Source: Clostridiales bacterium UBA1316 (GTDB taxonomy: Bacteria; Bacillota; Clostridia; Oscillospirales; Oscillospiraceae). From it: DNA of 64,000 nt. The notes under the pieces are model-generated. The model had not been told where the DNA came from, searched no databases, and was given only the letters and a program-made list of their open reading frames with translations. The DNA lies in contig DBTM01000049.1 in NCBI GenBank assembly GCA_002307055.1, positions 1-64,000 on the forward strand, in the 5' to 3' direction. Of this stretch, positions 1 to 9,071 are shown piece by piece; the first letter of the stretch is position 1, and the number at the start of each line of letters is the position of its first letter. Position numbers and translations under genes: made by a program.

Positions 1-1204
1 GATAGACTGAGACAGGTTTAAAACAATCAATGACAGTGATGGCCATGATGTCGGCGATAAGGTCATCATTGAGATATCAAAAAGGCTGATGCAATGGAAT
101 AAATGCGGGGCTGTTCTGGCGCGGCTCGGCGGAGATGAGTTCATCATATTGCTGGGCGGCAGCCCTTCCTGCTATATACTAGGTGAATACTGCAAACAAA
201 TTATCAATATGTGCAGCGAACCGATACATATTGAAAACCATACCCTTTACCTGACAATCAGCATCGGAATAGCTTCGTGCCCGGGGGATTCGGGCGACAG
301 CATTTCTTTGATGAAGAATGCTGATATTGCCATGTATAAGGCGAAGGCAGAAGGCTATAACAAATATGTGTTTTACAATTCGTCTTTTAAGGATAATATC
401 AGCCGGAAAAATGAGATTGAGGCGCTCCTGAGAAATGCTGATCTCCAAACGGAATTTGAACTCGTTTATCAGCCGCAATTTACGCTGCCTGACAAAAAAC
501 TGATTGGCGCCGAGGCGCTTATACGATGGAAAAGCCCGGAACACGGTTATATTCCGCCGAGTATCTTTGTCCCAATTGCCGAAGAAATCAATTATATCAG
601 CAGGATCGGGAAATGGGTTTTATATAAAGCCGTTGACCAAATCATCAAATGGAACACCGAGTATTCGCTACAACTGAAAATGGGCATCAACATATCTCCG
701 AAGCAGCTTTCCGAAGACGATTTTTTCCTGACGCTGAAGGAGCTCATCACAACCAGCCAATTCGACACATCTTGGATTGACGCGGAGATAACCGAAAACT
801 TAATGATTGAGGACAACGCAAAGGTAAAACCGATTTTTGATCTGTTTAAAGAGCTCGATATCTCTGTGTCCATTGACGATTTCGGTTCGGGCTATTCCTC
901 TCTCGGATATTTGAATAAATACCATTTCGACAGGATTAAAATTGACAAATCGCTCATCGACAACCTGACAGCACCCGGCGGCAGCGGCATTGAGGTCGTC
1001 AAGGCGATCATCACGATGTCGGAAGCCGTTGGCAAAACGATGATCGCAGAGGGTGTCGAAACACAGGAACAGCTGCAGATACTCAGTGCGCTTGGTTGCA
1101 GGCAGGTACAAGGCTATCTATTCGGCAAACCGGTCTCCGCAAAAGAATTTGTTAAGAAATTCATTGAAACAGACGCCGAGCGCACAGCCGTAAACCAGGT
1201 TTGA
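1..1204 (+). CDS. GGDEF-EAL c-di-GMP signalling protein, 5' partial and interrupted
   Basis: The frame runs in from the window edge as a GGDEF domain (RFKTIND, GHDVGDK, then RLGGDEF at about nt 122-142) followed by a complete EAL phosphodiesterase domain. EAL hallmarks are visible: EALIRW, NISPKQL, EITEN, DDFGSGYSSL, KIDKSLI, EGVET and GYLFGKP, so c-di-GMP hydrolysis to pGpG is plausible. An in-frame TGA at 8-10 sits where the family has Leu/Ile in the metal-binding 'D-L-D-R-F' stretch, so the GGDEF part is cut off from whatever lies upstream. The first ATG after it is at 89, which would omit the start of the GGDEF domain. This is either a recent nonsense mutation, a sequence error, or an EAL protein re-initiated internally. 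A terminator follows. Confidence 0.85.
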
Positions 1205-1236
1205 ACGATAACAGCAATAAATAGACGATAGTGAAG

Positions 1237-1270
1237 AAGACCGCTGACCATTAAGTCGGCGGTCTTTTGA
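1237..1270. terminator. Bidirectional intrinsic terminator
   Basis: A 12-bp stem (1237-1248 with 1255-1266, one G-U pair) with a 6-nt loop is followed by a T run. It lies between the convergent EAL gene and the RluA-type gene and probably serves both. Confidence 0.75.
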
Positions 1271-1276
1271 CATGCG

Positions 1277-2188
1277 TTAGCTTTCCGCCTGAAGCAGTGT
1301 TAAAAAACTCTTTGGGACAGGGCTTTCAAAGGTCATTATTTTACCTGTAAACGGATGCCGGAACTCGAGTATATCGGCGTGCAGGCAAAGACGGCTCAGC
1401 GGGTTTTTTACCGCACCGTACTTTTTATCACCGGATATGGGATGACCTAAATCCTTCATATGGACTCTGATCTGATTTTTGCGGCCTGTTTCAATATCAA
1501 TTTTCACAAGCGCATAGTCTTTTGAAACGGCTGTCACAGTATAGTTCGTTATGGCTTCCTGACCGTCACCCGGCGTTCCGCTGGAATAGGCAAGCAGCGT
1601 TTTTGTCTCCTTGAGCCATGACTGAATCCGACCGCTTGTTTCTTTAGGCACGCCTTCAACAACCGCTGTATAGCCGCGCCTGGTCACGAGCTCGTTCCAG
1701 TTCTCCTGCAAAGCCTGCCTCAGCTTATCATTTTTCGAGGCAATCAATACGCCGGACGTGTCGCGGTCCAGACGGTGGACGACAAAAATTCTGTTTTTTG
1801 GATTGCCTAAACGGACATAATCCGTCATAAGGTGATAAGCGGTTTTTTCTTTTTCGTTGTCTGTTGCGATCGATAAAAGACCGGCTGGTTTGTCGATGAC
1901 AATCAGTTCATCGTCCTCAAAAAGGACCTTCAGGTGCTTGTACTGCTTCTTGAGCATATGCTCAGGAGACGCGATGCGCACCGACTGGCCGATTTTCAGC
2001 GGATAGTCGTGCTGCGTCACTGTCTTCCCGTTGACCGATATCGTTTTATTCGTCAAAAGCGACTTGACGGTGTTCCTGGATTTGTCTGCCAGCTGTTTAA
2101 GTAAAAATTCCAGAAGACCCGTTTGTTCTTCAACAATGCAGACCTTATCGTCCTGTTGCTTTGTATGCTCTGTTTTCAGGTGTATCAC
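1277..2188 (-). CDS. RluA-family 23S rRNA/tRNA pseudouridine synthase
   Basis: This is a 303-aa pseudouridine synthase of the RluA/RsuA superfamily. An S4-like RNA-binding segment lies at about residues 25-75. The catalytic domain carries the family signature VHRLDRDTSGVLI, whose Asp attacks the target uridine, and a C-terminal RKNQIRVH segment. The exact target uridine (RluD-, RluC- or YtfP-like) cannot be told from sequence. It is the last gene of a minus-strand operon, 16 bp behind the DUF421 gene, and ends at a terminator shared with the convergent EAL gene. Confidence 0.9.
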   Translation of the reverse strand: MIHLKTEHTKQQDDKVCIVEEQTGLLEFLLKQLADKSRNTVKSLLTNKTISVNGKTVTQHDYPLKIGQSVRIASPEHMLKKQYKHLKVLFEDDELIVIDKPAGLLSIATDNEKEKTAYHLMTDYVRLGNPKNRIFVVHRLDRDTSGVLIASKNDKLRQALQENWNELVTRRGYTAVVEGVPKETSGRIQSWLKETKTLLAYSSGTPGDGQEAITNYTVTAVSKDYALVKIDIETGRKNQIRVHMKDLGHPISGDKKYGAVKNPLSRLCLHADILEFRHPFTGKIMTFESPVPKSFLTLLQAES

Positions 2189-2204
2189 AGCTTTCTTATT
2201 TTTA

Positions 2205-2729
2205 TCAGCCCTGGTTTTGAGACAGGGATTGGCGCGACTTTCTCTTTCTTACTGACTTTTTCGAGTAGTTTTCAGTCAGCACACTGATGTTACCGTCTAC
2301 CTCCAGAACAGCCAGATCGACATCCTCAATCTTTGCCGCTCCGTGCTCTCTAAGCGCTTCCATAATTTCGTCCATTGTGAGACGCGCCCGATCAATATTC
2401 TGCTTATTGAGCTTGCCCGCATATATGAGCATCAGCGACTCACCCTGAATCAGCCGGCCAACTCTTGGGAATCGGTATAGGAGCTGCTTGAAAAGAAAAT
2501 TTGTCACAAATAAAGCACAAGCGGCAACTAAACCGCCTAAGAGCGTCGTATTCGATCCCACCATCGCGTTCTGAACGGAGTTTGAAATAAGCAGGATGAA
2601 GACGAGATCGACAACCGACAGCTGCGAAAACTCCTTTTTCCCAAAAACACGAACAGCAATGATGATGAATATATAGATTATAATAGAACTGAAAACGATC
2701 TGAACATAACTGTTATTGATAAATCCCAT
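2205..2729 (-). CDS. YetF/YcaP-type DUF421 membrane protein
   Basis: This 174-aa protein has three hydrophobic N-terminal segments (about residues 8-28, 38-55, 60-80) and a cytoplasmic DUF421 domain containing the typical GESLMLIYAGKLN and RLTMDEIMEALREHG stretches, ending in a basic tail. It matches the usual length of short YetF members. Family function is poorly known, with links to envelope and spore traits in Bacillus. It lies 30 bp downstream of the YgjP-type protease gene and 16 bp upstream of the pseudouridine synthase gene, so it is probably co-transcribed with both. An AAGGA ribosome site precedes the ATG. Confidence 0.85.
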   Translation of the reverse strand: MGFINNSYVQIVFSSIIIYIFIIIAVRVFGKKEFSQLSVVDLVFILLISNSVQNAMVGSNTTLLGGLVAACALFVTNFLFKQLLYRFPRVGRLIQGESLMLIYAGKLNKQNIDRARLTMDEIMEALREHGAAKIEDVDLAVLEVDGNISVLTENYSKKSVRKRKSRQSLSQNQG

Positions 2730-2759
2730 AATACTTAATCCTTTCGGACTTTATTTATC

Positions 2760-3278
2760 TTACCCTCTGAGCAGCTTTTTTCTCTCTTTATAGTCCGGCA
2801 TGTAAGATTCAATGAGTGTATAAAACGCTTTGCCGTGATTTTTATGCGGAATATGTGCAAGCTCGTGCACGACGACGTAGTCAATAGCCGCTTCCGGATA
2901 TTGCATAAGCCGCCACGAAAAGCATAGGCGGTTCTTCGGACTGCAGCTCCCGAATCTTTTCTCGGCGCCGGTAATTGTTATACCTGTCGGCGCTAACCCC
3001 ATGAGACTGCTGTAATAAGCTACCCGAGCGGGAAGGAAAGCCATTGCCTGACTCACCAGCACCTGCTGCGCATCGCCGCTCGGCTCGGGATGTGCGGCCA
3101 TGCGCATTCGCTGCTTTTCAAGATGAGAGTCTATCCAGGGTGCGTGTTTGTCAATCATTTGCTCGATATCACGTTTTGTGGCGTGCATCGGCGCTCTGAC
3201 TAAAATTCTTGAATCTTTTGTAATTTCAAGCCCCATGGTTTTACGTTTTGAGCGTATAACATAATAAGTATAGTTCAT
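2760..3278 (-). CDS. YgjP/WLM-type (DUF45) zinc metalloprotease
   Basis: This 172-aa protein is of the M48-like YgjP/DUF45 family. The zinc motif HELAH with a downstream H (VVVHELAHIPHKNHGKAFY) is intact, and the upstream RFGSCSPKNRLCFSWRLM stretch is typical of the family. It is cytoplasmic, with no signal peptide. The start ATG overlaps the stop of the DUF1653-GNAT gene by 4 nt (ATGA), indicating translational coupling. The substrate is not known. Confidence 0.88.
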   Translation of the reverse strand: MNYTYYVIRSKRKTMGLEITKDSRILVRAPMHATKRDIEQMIDKHAPWIDSHLEKQRMRMAAHPEPSGDAQQVLVSQAMAFLPARVAYYSSLMGLAPTGITITGAEKRFGSCSPKNRLCFSWRLMQYPEAAIDYVVVHELAHIPHKNHGKAFYTLIESYMPDYKERKKLLRG

Positions 3279-4093
3279 AACGGCGTATCGATCACTTTCT
3301 TTTCTTTAAAAGGAAATGTTTTATCGAATTCGGAGGCATCCGCCGAATTGATTTTATAAATGTCCGCTTCATGAAAAACACCGCTTAAGCGGGATAGGCT
3401 GCCCGGATTGAGTTCGAGGGCCATGAATGGGTCGAACGTTTCACCGTGTTCTGTTGCCAAGCCGAATTCTCTGGCGCGCCTGAAGCCAAACCTGGGGTAA
3501 TACTCGGGATGACCGAGTATTATGACGGCGCGGCAGCCCATCTCACGCGCCAGCTTGAGCGTATGGAAAATGAGCCGCGCACCGACGCCGCTTTTCTGGT
3601 AATCGGGCAGAACGCTGACCGGACCGAATGTGATAACCTCGTGCTGTACGCCGTTATCGTCAACAATGCAGCTTTTGGTATAGACAATATTGCCGATGAT
3701 TTTGCCGCCTTTCAGCGCCACATAGTTGAGCTCAGGGAGGAAGGACGAATCGCTGCGCATGATGTGCAGCAAATAATGCTCATCACAGCCCGGCTGAAAG
3801 GCGTTCCAAAATGCTTCTCGGGTCAAGTTCTCTGTTTCACGGTAATCACCGTGTTCTTCAGGGCGAACCTGAATATCCATATCGCCCGTATAGGTGAAGC
3901 GCGGCACCTGCGCCCCATTATATGTGACTGTTTCCGACCACATTGAGCTCGGACGCACCCACACACCGTTATCACCGTAAAGAGCGCGGTATATGACCAG
4001 CGGCTCGAGTGTTTCCGAATGGCGGGCGTTATAAAGCACCTCGTATTCATTTCCTTTATAGTGATACCAGCGGCCTTTTTTTATCTCTTCCAT
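3275..4093 (-). CDS. DUF1653-GNAT fusion acetyltransferase
   Basis: This 272-aa protein has an N-terminal DUF1653 domain (about residues 5-70, with GRWYHYKGNEYEVL and FTYTG) joined to a GNAT N-acetyltransferase domain. The acetyl-CoA loop is seen in LPDYQKSGVGARLI and the C-terminal GNAT strand in HPEYYPRFGF. DUF1653 usually occurs as a separate small protein of unknown role; the fusion suggests that it positions the acetyltransferase substrate. It is the first gene of the minus operon and overlaps the next gene by 4 nt. Confidence 0.88.
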   Translation of the reverse strand: MEEIKKGRWYHYKGNEYEVLYNARHSETLEPLVIYRALYGDNGVWVRPSSMWSETVTYNGAQVPRFTYTGDMDIQVRPEEHGDYRETENLTREAFWNAFQPGCDEHYLLHIMRSDSSFLPELNYVALKGGKIIGNIVYTKSCIVDDNGVQHEVITFGPVSVLPDYQKSGVGARLIFHTLKLAREMGCRAVIILGHPEYYPRFGFRRAREFGLATEHGETFDPFMALELNPGSLSRLSGVFHEADIYKINSADASEFDKTFPFKEKKVIDTPL

Positions 4094-4254
4094 AATAATT
4101 CTACATACACCCGGAATCTTACCGCCGGGGTTCCTTTTGATATTTTTAGTCTGAATAATTTTAACACAAAATGAAGCGTTAAGTAAAGGTAAACAGAACC
4201 GGAAGAGACAGCGGCATGGCGCCTCTATAAAATAAATTACCTTTCTGATGCATA

Positions 4255-4283
4255 TTGACCATTCTCATTCTTAATGGTAATAT
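4255..4283 (+). promoter_or_regulatory. Sigma-A promoter for ybaK-ylmH
   Basis: TTGACC and TAATAT are separated by 17 bp, about 43 nt upstream of the ybaK-type start. It fits a transcript for the two plus-strand genes that follow. Confidence 0.6.
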
Positions 4284-4325
4284 CATGCAATAGAAGTAAT
4301 TTAATACGAAAACGGTAAAAGAAAA

Positions 4326-4799
4326 ATGGAAAAAACAAATGTCATGCGCATTCTCGAGCAAAAGAAGATTGCCTATACGCCGCACACCTATGACCCAATA
4401 ATTTTAGACGGCGTATCGGTGGCATCAGCGATAAAAAAACAAACGGAATGTGTATTCAAAACACTTGTGACCACTGCGAATACGGGGGAATACTTTGTTT
4501 TTGCCATCCCTGTTGATCAAAGCCTTGATTTGAAAAAAGCAGCTAAGGCCGTTTGTGTAAAATCGGTATCTATGATTAAGCAAAAAGAGCTTTTGCCGCT
4601 GACCGGTTATATCCATGGCGGCTGTTCGCCTGTCGGTATGAGAAAACAGTTCAGAACGGTTATCGATGAGAGCGCTTTGAAATTTGAAACGATCACAGTC
4701 AGCGCCGGGCGTGTCGGGTATCAGACGGAGCTCAGCCCAAAGCTGCTGGCGGAACTGGTTGGCGCAGGTTTTTCGGATTTAACGGGGGAAGAGGATTAA
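4326..4799 (+). CDS. ybaK: YbaK/EbsC-type Cys-tRNA(Pro) deacylase
   Basis: This 157-aa cytoplasmic protein is of the YbaK family, which hydrolyses Cys-tRNA(Pro) mischarged by prolyl-tRNA synthetase. Family features include the N-terminal ARILEQKKIAYT-like helix, the VFKTLVT strand, the catalytic-type DLKKAAKAV helix and the GGCSPVGMRKQF loop. Length is normal for the family. The ribosome site before the first ATG is weak; a second in-frame ATG lies six codons in. The ylmH-type gene follows after 6 bp. Confidence 0.9.
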   Translation: MEKTNVMRILEQKKIAYTPHTYDPIILDGVSVASAIKKQTECVFKTLVTTANTGEYFVFAIPVDQSLDLKKAAKAVCVKSVSMIKQKELLPLTGYIHGGCSPVGMRKQFRTVIDESALKFETITVSAGRVGYQTELSPKLLAELVGAGFSDLTGEED

Positions 4800-4805
4800 A
4801 CATAA

Positions 4806-5561
4806 ATGCCGGATGACGAGCAGCTGACGAAAAAAAGGTTTCAGGAACTGGCCAGCAGAGCCTATGCGCAGCAGCGCTATACATCCTCGGAATTTCTTAC
4901 CTTAGCCGAGCAGGATATCCTTTATAAGACGAGCTTTGATAGGAATGCCGCGCCTTTTGCGCTCTTCGGCGGTTATGACGGCGCGGAACGCCAAATCGCA
5001 CAATTCGGCAGTGAAGAGCTTTGCGGTTATAACGAGCAGCCGCCGCTCCGATGCATCGGTATCATGCCGATCTCACAGAAATTCGCGGACCTTCTGACAC
5101 ACCGCGATTTTCTCGGCGCCTTGATGGCGCTCGGTGTGCGCCGAAGCGTGCTCGGCGACATCATCCTCCATGAAAATTGCGGGTTCTTGTTCTGCCTGGA
5201 CACAATTTCCGGCTTCATCATCAGCGAATTCACCCAAGTCAAACACACATCTGTGAAATGTGAAAGCATAAGCGGTTTGCCCGATATTGCCGTCGGCAAA
5301 CCTGCCGTCAGCAGCGTTAACGTCGCCTCCGAACGGCTCGACGCAATCATAGCCGCAGTTTATAAAATGCCACGCAGCGACAGTCAGGAGCTTTTTACGC
5401 AGAGCAAGGTATTCGTCAACGGCCGCTTAACCGAAAACACAAGCTTTCAGCCGGATACCGGCATGGTGATATCAGTCCGCGGGCACGGACGCTTTACCTA
5501 TGAAGGCATCTCCAAAGAAACGAAAAAAGGCCGTTTATTCGTCAATGTGAGGGTATATTAA
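4806..5561 (+). CDS. ylmH: YlmH-type S4-domain RNA-binding protein
   Basis: This 251-aa protein matches YlmH in length and layout: an N-terminal region with RAYAQQRYTSSEFLTLAEQ, a middle region with LGALMALGVRR and LGDII, and a C-terminal S4 RNA-binding domain (about residues 180-240, KVFVNGRL, SVRGHGRFTYEG). In Gram-positives YlmH is associated with cell division and with ribosome rescue of stalled 50S subunits. Here it is separated from the usual division cluster and coupled to the YbaK-type deacylase gene, 6 bp upstream. Confidence 0.85.
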   Translation: MPDDEQLTKKRFQELASRAYAQQRYTSSEFLTLAEQDILYKTSFDRNAAPFALFGGYDGAERQIAQFGSEELCGYNEQPPLRCIGIMPISQKFADLLTHRDFLGALMALGVRRSVLGDIILHENCGFLFCLDTISGFIISEFTQVKHTSVKCESISGLPDIAVGKPAVSSVNVASERLDAIIAAVYKMPRSDSQELFTQSKVFVNGRLTENTSFQPDTGMVISVRGHGRFTYEGISKETKKGRLFVNVRVY

Positions 5562-5684
5562 GGGAATGTGCGCGGTATATGCGGCACCATATATGGAATA
5601 ATCACAGCGGAAGCATCTGCGCGATTCCAGCGGATGCCTAATATTGAAGCTTGATAAACTTTACAATCAGGATGTGAATGTGAC

Positions 5685-6296
5685 ATGGATATTCAAACTC
5701 TTATTTCACAGAAGGATAAGGATAATATACTCGAATTTGCCGCCAGTCTGACAAATGAGTATATAGAATTTCTCGTACCCCTGCTTGCCGAAAAAAATGA
5801 CGAAATACGGTATCCGGCGTTTCTTGTGCTTTGTGAGCGGAGCAGAATGAATGCGGATGTTTACCCGTATTGGGATGTGTTTGTGTCCAAATTAAGCCAT
5901 GAGAACTCCTATCAGAGAAACATAGGTGTGACGCTCATCGGCGCGAATATCAGGTGGGATGAAAAAAAGAAGTTTGCTCGTATATTTCAAAGCTTCATGA
6001 GCTTGTGCAACGATGAAAAATTCATCACTTCAAGACTCACCATTCAGACAATACCGCTTTGGGCGAAATATGTGCCGGAGCTTCTCGATAAAACTGTGAA
6101 GGAACTCATCACTATCAATGTTAAAAGCCTGAAGGAGAGTCAGCGAAAGCTGATCCTCATTGATATCATCAATGCGCTGATAGCTATCCGTGAAATTAAG
6201 CCGTCCGATCAAATTACCCATTACCTCATTGAGGCGATGACAGGCGGGCTGCTGGATAAAAAGAGTGTGAAGCAGCTTGAAACGCAGGTTAAATAA
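5685..6296 (+). CDS. HEAT-like / DNA-alkylation-repair-like protein
   Basis: This 203-aa soluble helical protein has no signal peptide. The sequence reads as repeated helix pairs, with segments such as EIRYPAFLVLCERS and YQRNIGVTLIGANIRWDEKKK resembling HEAT-type repeats of the AlkD superfamily. No catalytic motif is visible, so it could instead be a binding scaffold. It is monocistronic and closed by a strong terminator. Confidence 0.7.
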   Translation: MDIQTLISQKDKDNILEFAASLTNEYIEFLVPLLAEKNDEIRYPAFLVLCERSRMNADVYPYWDVFVSKLSHENSYQRNIGVTLIGANIRWDEKKKFARIFQSFMSLCNDEKFITSRLTIQTIPLWAKYVPELLDKTVKELITINVKSLKESQRKLILIDIINALIAIREIKPSDQITHYLIEAMTGGLLDKKSVKQLETQVK

Positions 6297-6301
6297 TCAG
6301 C

Positions 6302-6336
6302 AAAAAACGCCGCCGCGACCGCCGCGGCGTTTTTTT
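6302..6336 (+). terminator. Intrinsic terminator
   Basis: A GC-rich 7-bp core (ACGCCGC/GCGGCGT) is flanked by an A run and a T run that extend the stem, then T7. It begins 6 nt after the HEAT-like gene stop. Confidence 0.9.
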
Positions 6337-6531
6337 GTGAAATAACCAGGTAAGATATGAATTTGACAGTAATTTTACCTGCTCAACATCAGTGATCCGA
6401 AAAATCAGTATTATTTTGTTCAATACTTTTTCTTGAATATATTCATATGTTATGCTAGATTGTAGGCATTGGGATACATAAGAGGATACATAATTATAGG
6501 TATGTCCTGCCGCGGTGAAAGGATGGTTATA

Positions 6532-7308
6532 GTGAGTTCCACACTGTTTGATTATGAATGGCAATTTCTCCTCCAAATGGTCTCGCGGATTAATTATTGC
6601 GAGACATATACAGAGACTTGTGATACGATCCTCCAGCAGATGAGAACGCTTATTCCGTTTCAGACGGGCATTATCTTCCAAGCCGGCAGGGAGAACGGCC
6701 GCGTTATCCTTAATAATCCGATTTCCACTGAGACGCTTGATGACAGTTCTGATCACGCCTTTTTTATGGAGGGCAATTACCCGCATTGGAATGAATTTAT
6801 TATGGCGCCGTATAGCATTGTTTTCAGACAGTCAGATATTATAGCGCCTGCAAAAATGGAAAAAACAAGAGTATACCGTGAGATATGGCAGCCGAGGAAC
6901 ATCTACTGGGGCCTTTTTATTTCACTCGTTTATAAGGACTGTCCCCTCGCCGTTATCGGTCTCATGCGCGATAAAACTGATGAGGACTTTTCGGCGCGCG
7001 ATATTTACATCATGAATACGCTTAAGGATCCGCTGGAACGCAAGTATTACAGCCTTCTTGAGGGCAAACTGCGGCATGGCAGCAATACCTCGCACCCGGA
7101 AAGAATTGCAAAAACGGCATCACGTTACGGCCTGACAAAAAGAGAGACGGAGATTGTGGCACTCGTCTGCGGCAGCAAAAGCAGCGAGGACATGTGCCAG
7201 CAGCTCTATATCACACACGCTACCCTGTCCAAGCACCTGTCGAATATCTATTCCAAGACGAAGGTACGCAACAGAACGCAGCTTTTCGGTTTATTTAATG
7301 ATACATGA
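6532..7308 (+). CDS. LuxR-type transcriptional regulator
   Basis: The C-terminal 60 residues form a LuxR-type helix-turn-helix (YGLTKRETEIVALVCGSKS, HATLSKHLSNIYSKTKVRNR). The N-terminal ~180 residues look like a GAF/PAS-type sensor with no recognisable ligand site. No receiver domain is seen, so this is not a classical response regulator. I chose the GTG at 6532 because AAAGGATGG lies 5 nt upstream; in-frame starts at 6469 (TTG), 6502 and 6523 (ATG) have poorer spacing. It lies just upstream of rubrerythrin and the FNT channel and may regulate them, but that is inference. Confidence 0.82.
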   Translation: MSSTLFDYEWQFLLQMVSRINYCETYTETCDTILQQMRTLIPFQTGIIFQAGRENGRVILNNPISTETLDDSSDHAFFMEGNYPHWNEFIMAPYSIVFRQSDIIAPAKMEKTRVYREIWQPRNIYWGLFISLVYKDCPLAVIGLMRDKTDEDFSARDIYIMNTLKDPLERKYYSLLEGKLRHGSNTSHPERIAKTASRYGLTKRETEIVALVCGSKSSEDMCQQLYITHATLSKHLSNIYSKTKVRNRTQLFGLFNDT

Positions 7309-7488
7309 CTCTTCGTACCCGAAAAACAATTATTTTGGAAAATTCGACTTTCTTTTTGTACTTTGATTTGTTTTAACTTCAACGAATTTCGCCGATGCGT
7401 ACGAATTATGCGATAATGCAAAATACCAAAAAATTTTCATAGAATTCACTGTAATGAAGTGCTACTATGCATAAGGAGTGTCATAACG

Positions 7489-8031
7489 ATGAAAGAATTA
7501 AACGGCAGCAAAACAGCGGAAAACCTGATGACAGCATTTTCAGGCGAGTCTCAGGCGAGAAACAAATACTCCTATTACGCGTCCAAGGCGAGGAAAGACG
7601 GGTATGAGCAGATTGCCGCTATCTTTGAAGAAACGGCTAACAATGAAAAAGAGCATGCAAAGATGTGGTTCAAGCTATTGCATAACGGCGATGTTCCCGA
7701 TACCCTGACGAATCTCAATGATGCGGCAGCCGGCGAATATTACGAATGGACCGATATGTATGCGTCATTTGCCAAAGTTGCGCATGAAGAGGGCTATGAC
7801 GATATTGCCAAGCAGTTTGAAGGTGTTGCAAAAGTCGAAAAAGTCCATGAAGAACGCTACAGAAGGCTGATTGCCAATGTCAAGGACGGTCTCGTTTTTT
7901 CGAAAGATCATGATGTCATCTGGCAGTGCAGTAACTGCGGCCACATTGAGATCGGGAAAAAAGCGCCTGGCGTATGTCCAGTGTGTGCGCATCCGCAGGC
8001 CTATTTCCAGCTCCGCGCAGAAAATTATTAA
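7489..8031 (+). CDS. rbr: Rubrerythrin
   Basis: This 180-aa rubrerythrin is a diiron peroxidase that reduces H2O2 in anaerobes. The four-helix domain carries the iron ligands in SGESQARNKYSYYA, EETANNEKEHAKMW and VEKVHEERYRR. The C-terminal rubredoxin-like domain carries CSNCGH and CPVCAHP, two Cys-X2-Cys pairs for the FeS4 centre. AAGGAGTG at 7471-7478 fixes the start at 7489; an upstream in-frame ATG at 7459 has no ribosome site. The FNT channel gene is 37 bp downstream. Confidence 0.97.
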   Translation: MKELNGSKTAENLMTAFSGESQARNKYSYYASKARKDGYEQIAAIFEETANNEKEHAKMWFKLLHNGDVPDTLTNLNDAAAGEYYEWTDMYASFAKVAHEEGYDDIAKQFEGVAKVEKVHEERYRRLIANVKDGLVFSKDHDVIWQCSNCGHIEIGKKAPGVCPVCAHPQAYFQLRAENY

Positions 8032-8068
8032 ATATATTTTTTAGGGGTAAATTTATAGGAGGAGAACA

Positions 8069-8920
8069 ATGAATTCACCGAAAGAAGTCGCACAGAATTA
8101 CATATCCATCGGTGCGGCAAAAACGAAAATGTCCATTGGCAGAATGTTATGGCTGGGAGTCCTGGCCGGTATTTTTATCGCTTTGGCGGGCGTCACCTCG
8201 ACTATTGCGTCGGCGACGCTGACCGGCTCAGTTGCCAAGCTTGTCGGAGCCGTTGTTTTCCCCGGTGGTCTGGCTATGGTGCTAATCGCAGGCAGTGAGC
8301 TTTTTACCGGAAATACTATGATCGTTATACCTGTATGCTGCAAGCAGGCGACAATAGGCGGAATGCTTAAAAACTGGCTGGTTGTGTATATCGGAAACTT
8401 AATCGGTGCGATGCTAATCGCAGCGCTTGTGGTTTTTGGGCATACCTTCGTCAAGGTAGTACCGGATGGAGCTGCCGGGGTAGCGGCAATCCATACGGCT
8501 GTCGGCAAGGTTAACCTGACCTTCGGCGACGCTTTTTTCCGCGGCATCCTCTGTAACTTCCTGGTTTGTATTGCTGTGTGGATGTCATTTGCCGCTAAGG
8601 ATGTTGCCGGGAAAGTCGCGGGGCTCTTCTTCCCGATCATGTTCTTCGTCCTCTGCGGTTTTGAACACAGTGTTGCGAATATGTATTTTATTGCAGCGGG
8701 TCTGTTTGCCAATGGTACCGGTGCTTTCACGGATGCGATTACCAAAGCGTTCCCCAAAGATAATCTTGCCTCGCTGACTTGGGGCGCTTTCTTTATTAAA
8801 AACCTGCTGCCGGTTACACTTGGTAATATTGTAGGCGGGTCCGGACTGGTCGGCCTTGGATACTGGTTTACATATATGCGCGCCGATAAAAAAGATATTA
8901 TTGCAGCCGGTAAAAAATAA
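8069..8920 (+). CDS. Formate/nitrite-family (FNT) channel
   Basis: This 283-aa integral membrane protein has six predicted transmembrane helices. FNT signatures are visible: AGSELFTGNTM early, GNLIGAMLIA, RGILCNFLVCIAVWMS in the middle, GFEHSVANMYFIAAGLF and NIVGGSGLVGLGYW near the end. It exchanges formate, nitrite or hydrosulfide with protons across the membrane. FocA, NirC and HSC subtypes cannot be separated here. An AGGAGGAG ribosome site precedes the ATG. A terminator follows. Confidence 0.93.
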   Translation: MNSPKEVAQNYISIGAAKTKMSIGRMLWLGVLAGIFIALAGVTSTIASATLTGSVAKLVGAVVFPGGLAMVLIAGSELFTGNTMIVIPVCCKQATIGGMLKNWLVVYIGNLIGAMLIAALVVFGHTFVKVVPDGAAGVAAIHTAVGKVNLTFGDAFFRGILCNFLVCIAVWMSFAAKDVAGKVAGLFFPIMFFVLCGFEHSVANMYFIAAGLFANGTGAFTDAITKAFPKDNLASLTWGAFFIKNLLPVTLGNIVGGSGLVGLGYWFTYMRADKKDIIAAGKK

Positions 8921-8935
8921 TCATTTTATATGCAC

Positions 8936-8975
8936 AAGGCTCGGGCGTTTCTGTACTGGAAAGCCCGGGCTTTTA
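8936..8975 (+). terminator. Intrinsic terminator
   Basis: An 11-bp stem with two G-U pairs around GGCTCGGGC/GCCCGGGCT ends in a short T-rich stretch right after the FNT gene. Confidence 0.7.
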
Positions 8976-9041
8976 CTATTTATTAAAATACAAATAATTA
9001 CATATCTGCGCGAGACGGGGCTAGAGCACGCTGCACACCGG

Positions 9042-9071
9042 TTGACAAAATTCGACTACATATTGTATAAT
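9042..9071 (+). promoter_or_regulatory. Sigma-A promoter of the pilBTC operon
   Basis: Perfect TTGACA and TATAAT boxes are 18 bp apart. The predicted start near 9078 gives a leader of about 150 nt to pilB. Confidence 0.8.

Noticed and set aside
8098..8757. 219-codon frame on the minus strand inside the FNT channel gene
   Set aside because: It lies wholly opposite a clear channel gene, has no ribosome site and reads as low-complexity Pro/Thr/Ala typical of antisense frames.
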